This document shows, one piece after another, positions 60,756-64,000 of a DNA stretch of 64,000 nt. Source of the DNA: Hydractinia symbiolongicarpus (lineage: Eukaryota > Cnidaria > Hydrozoa > Anthoathecata > Hydractiniidae); NCBI RefSeq assembly GCF_029227915.1, contig NC_079886.1, positions 3,658,001-3,722,000 of the forward strand. Direction: 5' to 3'. A program made the position numbers and the translations under genes. The first letter of the stretch is position 1, and the number at the start of each line of letters is the position of its first letter. The notes under the pieces are model-generated. The model saw only the letters and a list, made by a program, of their open reading frames with translations, was not told the DNA's origin and did no database searches.

Positions 60756-63700
60756 TTTATAAATGTGATAATTGAAACAATTGGACTCCATGAAATAACA
60801 TTCTTCTTAAATTAGCATAATTTACTGAACTCAGCCATTACACTGGGCGCTGTGGTAGCGCTTCATTTAAAAATGTAGATATGTAAGTCATTTTTTACTG
60901 TGGGACCAATCCTAACCGTTATCGCACGCTGAAGAAATTGAGACAGTTTCAAAAACTACATTTCATTGACTTTCAAACGGTATCAGTCCGTTTCTGTTAC
61001 AACGGTTGCGTGACATATTCGTACCAACATGGTATTTAGCGATATTTTTCTGATATTACTAGGTTGCATCGCTTTTAACAGTGAAACGATTGACTGTAGG
61101 ACTTACTTGAACTGATTTTGGACTTTAACTTTATAAATGTGATAATTGAAACAATTGGACTCCATGAAATAACATTTTTCTTAAATTAGCATGATTGACG
61201 GAACTCAGCGATTACACTGGGCGCTGTGGTAGCGTTTCATTTAAAAATGTAGATATGTAAGTCATTTTTTACTGTCGGACCAATCCTAGCCGTTATTGCA
61301 CGCTGAAGAAATTGAGACAGTTTCAAAAACTACATTTCATTGACTTTCTAACGGTATCAGTCCGTTTCAGTTACAACAGTTGCGTCAAATATTCGTACCA
61401 ACATGGTATTTAGCGATATTTTTCTGATATTACTAGGTTGCATCGCTTTTAACAGTGAAACGATTGACTGTAGGACTTACTTGAACTGATTTTGGACTTT
61501 AACTTTATAAATGTGATAATTGAAACAATTGGACTCCATGAAATAACATTCTTCTTAAATTAGCATGATTGACTGAACTCAGCGATTACACTGGGCGCTG
61601 TGGTAGCGCTTCATTTAAAAATGTAGATATGTAAGTCATTTTTTACTGTGGGACCAATCCTAGCCATTATCGCACGCTGAAGAAATTGAGACAGTTTCAA
61701 AAACTACATTTCATTGACTTTCTAACGGTATCAGTCCGTTTCTGTTACAACGGTTGCGTGACATATTCGTACCAACATGGTATTTAGCGATATTTTTCTG
61801 ATATTACTAGGTTGCATCGCTTTTAACAGTGAAACGATTGACTGTAGGACTTACTTGAACTGATTTTGGACTTTAACTTTATAAATGTGATAATTGAAAC
61901 AATTGGACTCCATGAAATAACATTTTTCTTAAATTAGCATGATTGACGGAACTCAGCGATTACACTGGGCGCTGTGGTAGCGCTTCATTTAAAAATGTAG
62001 ATATGTAAGTCATTTTTTACTGTGGGACCAATCCTAGCCGTTATCGCACGCTGAAGAAATTGAGACAGTTTCAAAAACTACATTTCATTGACTTTCTAAC
62101 GGTATCAGTCCGTTTCAGTTACAACAGTTGCGTCAAATATTCGTACCAACATGGTATTTAGCGATATTTTTCTGATATTACTAGGTTGCATCGCTTTTAA
62201 CAGTGAAACGATTGACTGTAGGACTTACTTGAACTGATTTTGGACTTTAACTTTATAAATGTGATAATTGAAACAATTGGACTCCATGAAATAACATTCT
62301 TCTTAAATTAGCATGATTGACTGAACTCAGCGATTACACTGGGCGCTGTGGTAGCGCTTCATTTAAAAATGTAGATATGTAAGTCATTTTTTACTGTGGG
62401 ACCAATCCTAGCCATTATCGCACGCTGAAGAAATTGAGACAGTTTCAAAAACTACATTTCATTGACTTTTTAACGGTATCAGTCCGTTTCTGTTACAACG
62501 GTTGCGTGACATATTCGTACAAACATGGTATTTAACGATATTTTTCTGATATTACTAGGTTGCATCGCTTTTAACAGTGAAACGATTGACTGTAGGACTT
62601 ACTTGAACTGATTTTGGACTTTAACTTTATAAATGTGATAATTGAAACAATTGGACTTCATGAAATAACATTTTTCTTAAATTAGCATGATTGACGGAAC
62701 TCAGCGATTACACTGGGCGCTGTGGTAGCGCTTCATTTAAAAATGTAGATATGTAAGTCATTTTTTACTGTGGGACCAATCCTAGCCGTTATCGCACGCT
62801 GAAGAAATTGAGACAGTTTCAAAAACTACATTTCATTGATTTTCTAACGGTATCAGTCCGTTTCAGTTACAACAGTTGCGTCAAATATTCGTACCAACAT
62901 GGTATTTAGCGATATTTTTCTGATATTACTAGGTTGCATCGCTTTTAACAGTGAAACGATTGACTGTAGGACTTACTTGAACTGATTTTGGACTTTAACT
63001 TTATAAATGTGATAATTGAAACAATTGGACTCCATGAAATAACATTCTTCTTAAATTAGCATGATTGACTGAACTCAGCGATTACACTGGGCGCTGTGGT
63101 AGCGCTTCATTTAAAAATGTAGATATGTAAGTCATTTTTTACTGTGGGACCAATCCTAGCCATTATCGCACGCTGAAGAAATTGAGACAGTTTCAAAAAC
63201 TACATTTCATTGACTTTTTAACGGTATCAGTCCGTTTCTGTTACAACGGTTGCGTGACATATTCGTACAAACATGGTATTTAACGATATTTTTCTGATAT
63301 TACTAGGTTGCATCGCTTTTAACAGTGAAACGATTGACTGTAGGACTTACTTGAACTGATTTTGGACTTTAACTTTATAAATGTGATAATTGAAACAATT
63401 GGACTCCATGAAATAACATTTTTCTTAAATTAGCATGATTGACGGAACTCAGCGATTACACTGGGCGCTGTGGTAGCGCTTCATTTAAAAATGTAGATAT
63501 GTAAGTCATTTTTTACTGTGGGACCAATCCTAGCCGTTATCGCACGCTGAAGAAATTGAGACAGTTTCAAAAACTACATTTCATTGACTTTCTAACGGTA
63601 TCAGTCCGTTTCAGTTACAACAGTTGCGTCAAATATTCGTACCAACATGGTATTTAGCGATATTTTTCTGATATTACTAGGTTGCATCGCTTTTAACAGT

Positions 63701-64000
63701 GAAACGATTGACTGTAGGACTTACTTGAACTGATTTTGGACTTTAACTTTATAAATGTGATAATTGAAACAATTGGACTCCATGAAATAACATTCTTCTT
63801 AAATTAGCATGATTGACTGAACTCAGCGATTACACTGGGCGCTGTGGTAGCGCTTCATTTAAAAATGTAGATATGTAAGTCATTTTTTAATGTGGGACCA
63901 ATCCTAGCCGTTATCGCACGCTGAAGAAATTGAGACAGTTTCAAAAACTACATTTCATTGACTTTTTAACGGTATCAGTCCGTTTCTGTTACAACGGTTG
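60756..64000. repeat. E''-E3 dimer array (748 bp), runs off the window
   Basis: Dimers start at 60756, 61504, 62252 and 63000; a fifth begins at 63748 and is cut by the window end. E'' has 'gactgaactc', 'ctgttacaacgg' and 'gcgtgacat'. E3 has 'aacatttttctt', 'gacggaactc' and 'gcgtcaaat'. The 62252 and 63000 dimers differ at only a few positions by eye (for example 'ggacttcatg' at 62650 and 'cattgattttc' at 62834). This is the most homogeneous part of the window. Confidence 0.95.

Larger units (their letters stand above)
54769..61129. repeat. Superunit copy 2 (D'/E-family, 6.36 kb shared part)
   Basis: Monomer starts are 54769 (D'), 55146 (D''), 55520 (E), 55894 (D'), 56268 (E), 56642 (D'), 57016 (E), 57390 (D'), 57764 (E''), 58138 (E''/E3 chimera), 58512 (E4), 58886 (E/E'' chimera), 59260 (E3), 59634 (E4), 60008 (E), 60382 (D') and 60756 (E''). 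It lies 7,483-7,485 bp from copy 1. Compared with copy 1 it has one extra E-D' dimer (+748 bp) and two separate one-monomer fusions (-374 bp each), which cancel in length. Confidence 0.93.
1..64000. repeat. Satellite DNA array, ~373 bp monomer, whole window
   Basis: The window is covered end to end by tandem head-to-tail copies of one AT-rich monomer, mostly 372-374 bp. I placed 171 complete units and one partial unit (63748-64000). All are in the same orientation, with no unrelated sequence between them. Nearly invariant segments are the 'gggcgctgtggtagcgctt' region (about 95-115), the T6 tract in 'cattttttactg' (about 150), 'gatatttttctgatatta' (about 295) and 'ttttaacagtgaaacgattg' (about 320-345). 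Variation is concentrated near monomer positions 25-75 and 225-290. Several monomer classes are ordered into higher-order repeats that change along the array. Both window ends lie inside the array. Satellite identity is certain from the sequence; a centromeric or pericentromeric location is inference. I do not recognise the family or species. Confidence 0.98.

Noticed and set aside
1-64000. Embedded transposon, LTR or rRNA/tRNA gene
   Set aside because: I saw no terminal repeats, target-site duplications, poly-A tail, reverse transcriptase or transposase frame, or cloverleaf-type sequence. Length changes are all explained by monomer-scale indels.

Overview
The whole 64 kb window is one uninterrupted array of satellite DNA. 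I find no gene, RNA gene, CRISPR array, recognisable mobile element or other unique sequence. The unit is a head-to-tail monomer of about 373 bp (usually 372-374), always in the same orientation. Taking the start as the T after the AC in 'ttaac-tttataa' (position 1), I walked through 171 complete units plus one partial unit at the right edge. One hand-counted monomer (63000-63372) is about 35% G+C with 13 CpG, close to chance expectation, so CpG is not depleted. A eukaryotic centromeric, pericentromeric or other heterochromatic array is the natural reading. Undepleted CpG fits a genome with little germline CpG methylation, such as many insects and other invertebrates, better than a vertebrate. 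I cannot name the species or the satellite family.

Monomers fall into recurring classes, and my letters are working names. A has 'ccaagaaataacaatg'. B has 'catgcaatcgcattc'. C has 'tacatgaattacc' and a tacaaa start. D has 'gcgattaaaatgagcg' and a tacaaa start. E has 'catgaaataacattc', 'aaattagcatg' and a tataaa start. A' is A with a tataag start. F and G have open frames of 62-65 codons. H is an E/F mosaic. As is A with an 18 bp junction deletion. D', D'', E', E'', E3 and E4 are later variants.

Layout: 1-8580, five copies of an A-B-C-D-E higher-order repeat (HOR) of 1,865 bp, one collapsed to two monomers and one expanded to six. 8581-12179, a mixed, deleted stretch with F and G monomers. 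12180-17401, a mixed A-rich stretch. 17402-23377, A-A'-D-D tetramers of about 1,494 bp. 23378-37951, cassettes that each carry the same two rearrangement scars, spaced 1.9-3.7 kb apart, with A/E dimers amplified inside them. 37952-42058, a mixed stretch with F and G again. 42059-47285, an H-G-D'-E'-(A') HOR of 1,867 bp. 47286-60755, a 20-monomer superunit of about 7.48 kb, nearly two copies, containing D'-E dimers and E''-E3-E4-E tetramers. 60756-64000, very homogeneous E''-E3 dimers of 748 bp running off the window.

The array records repeated unequal exchange at the monomer, HOR and multi-HOR levels. Two things could be functional rather than passive. One is a near-universal dyad, AGCGCT-GTGGT-AGCGCT or its 5 bp form. 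The other is a CENP-B-box-like motif, TTCGTACCAACATGG, that goes from one monomer in five at the left to every monomer at the right end. The short ORFs are read-throughs of monomer variants and are not called as genes.
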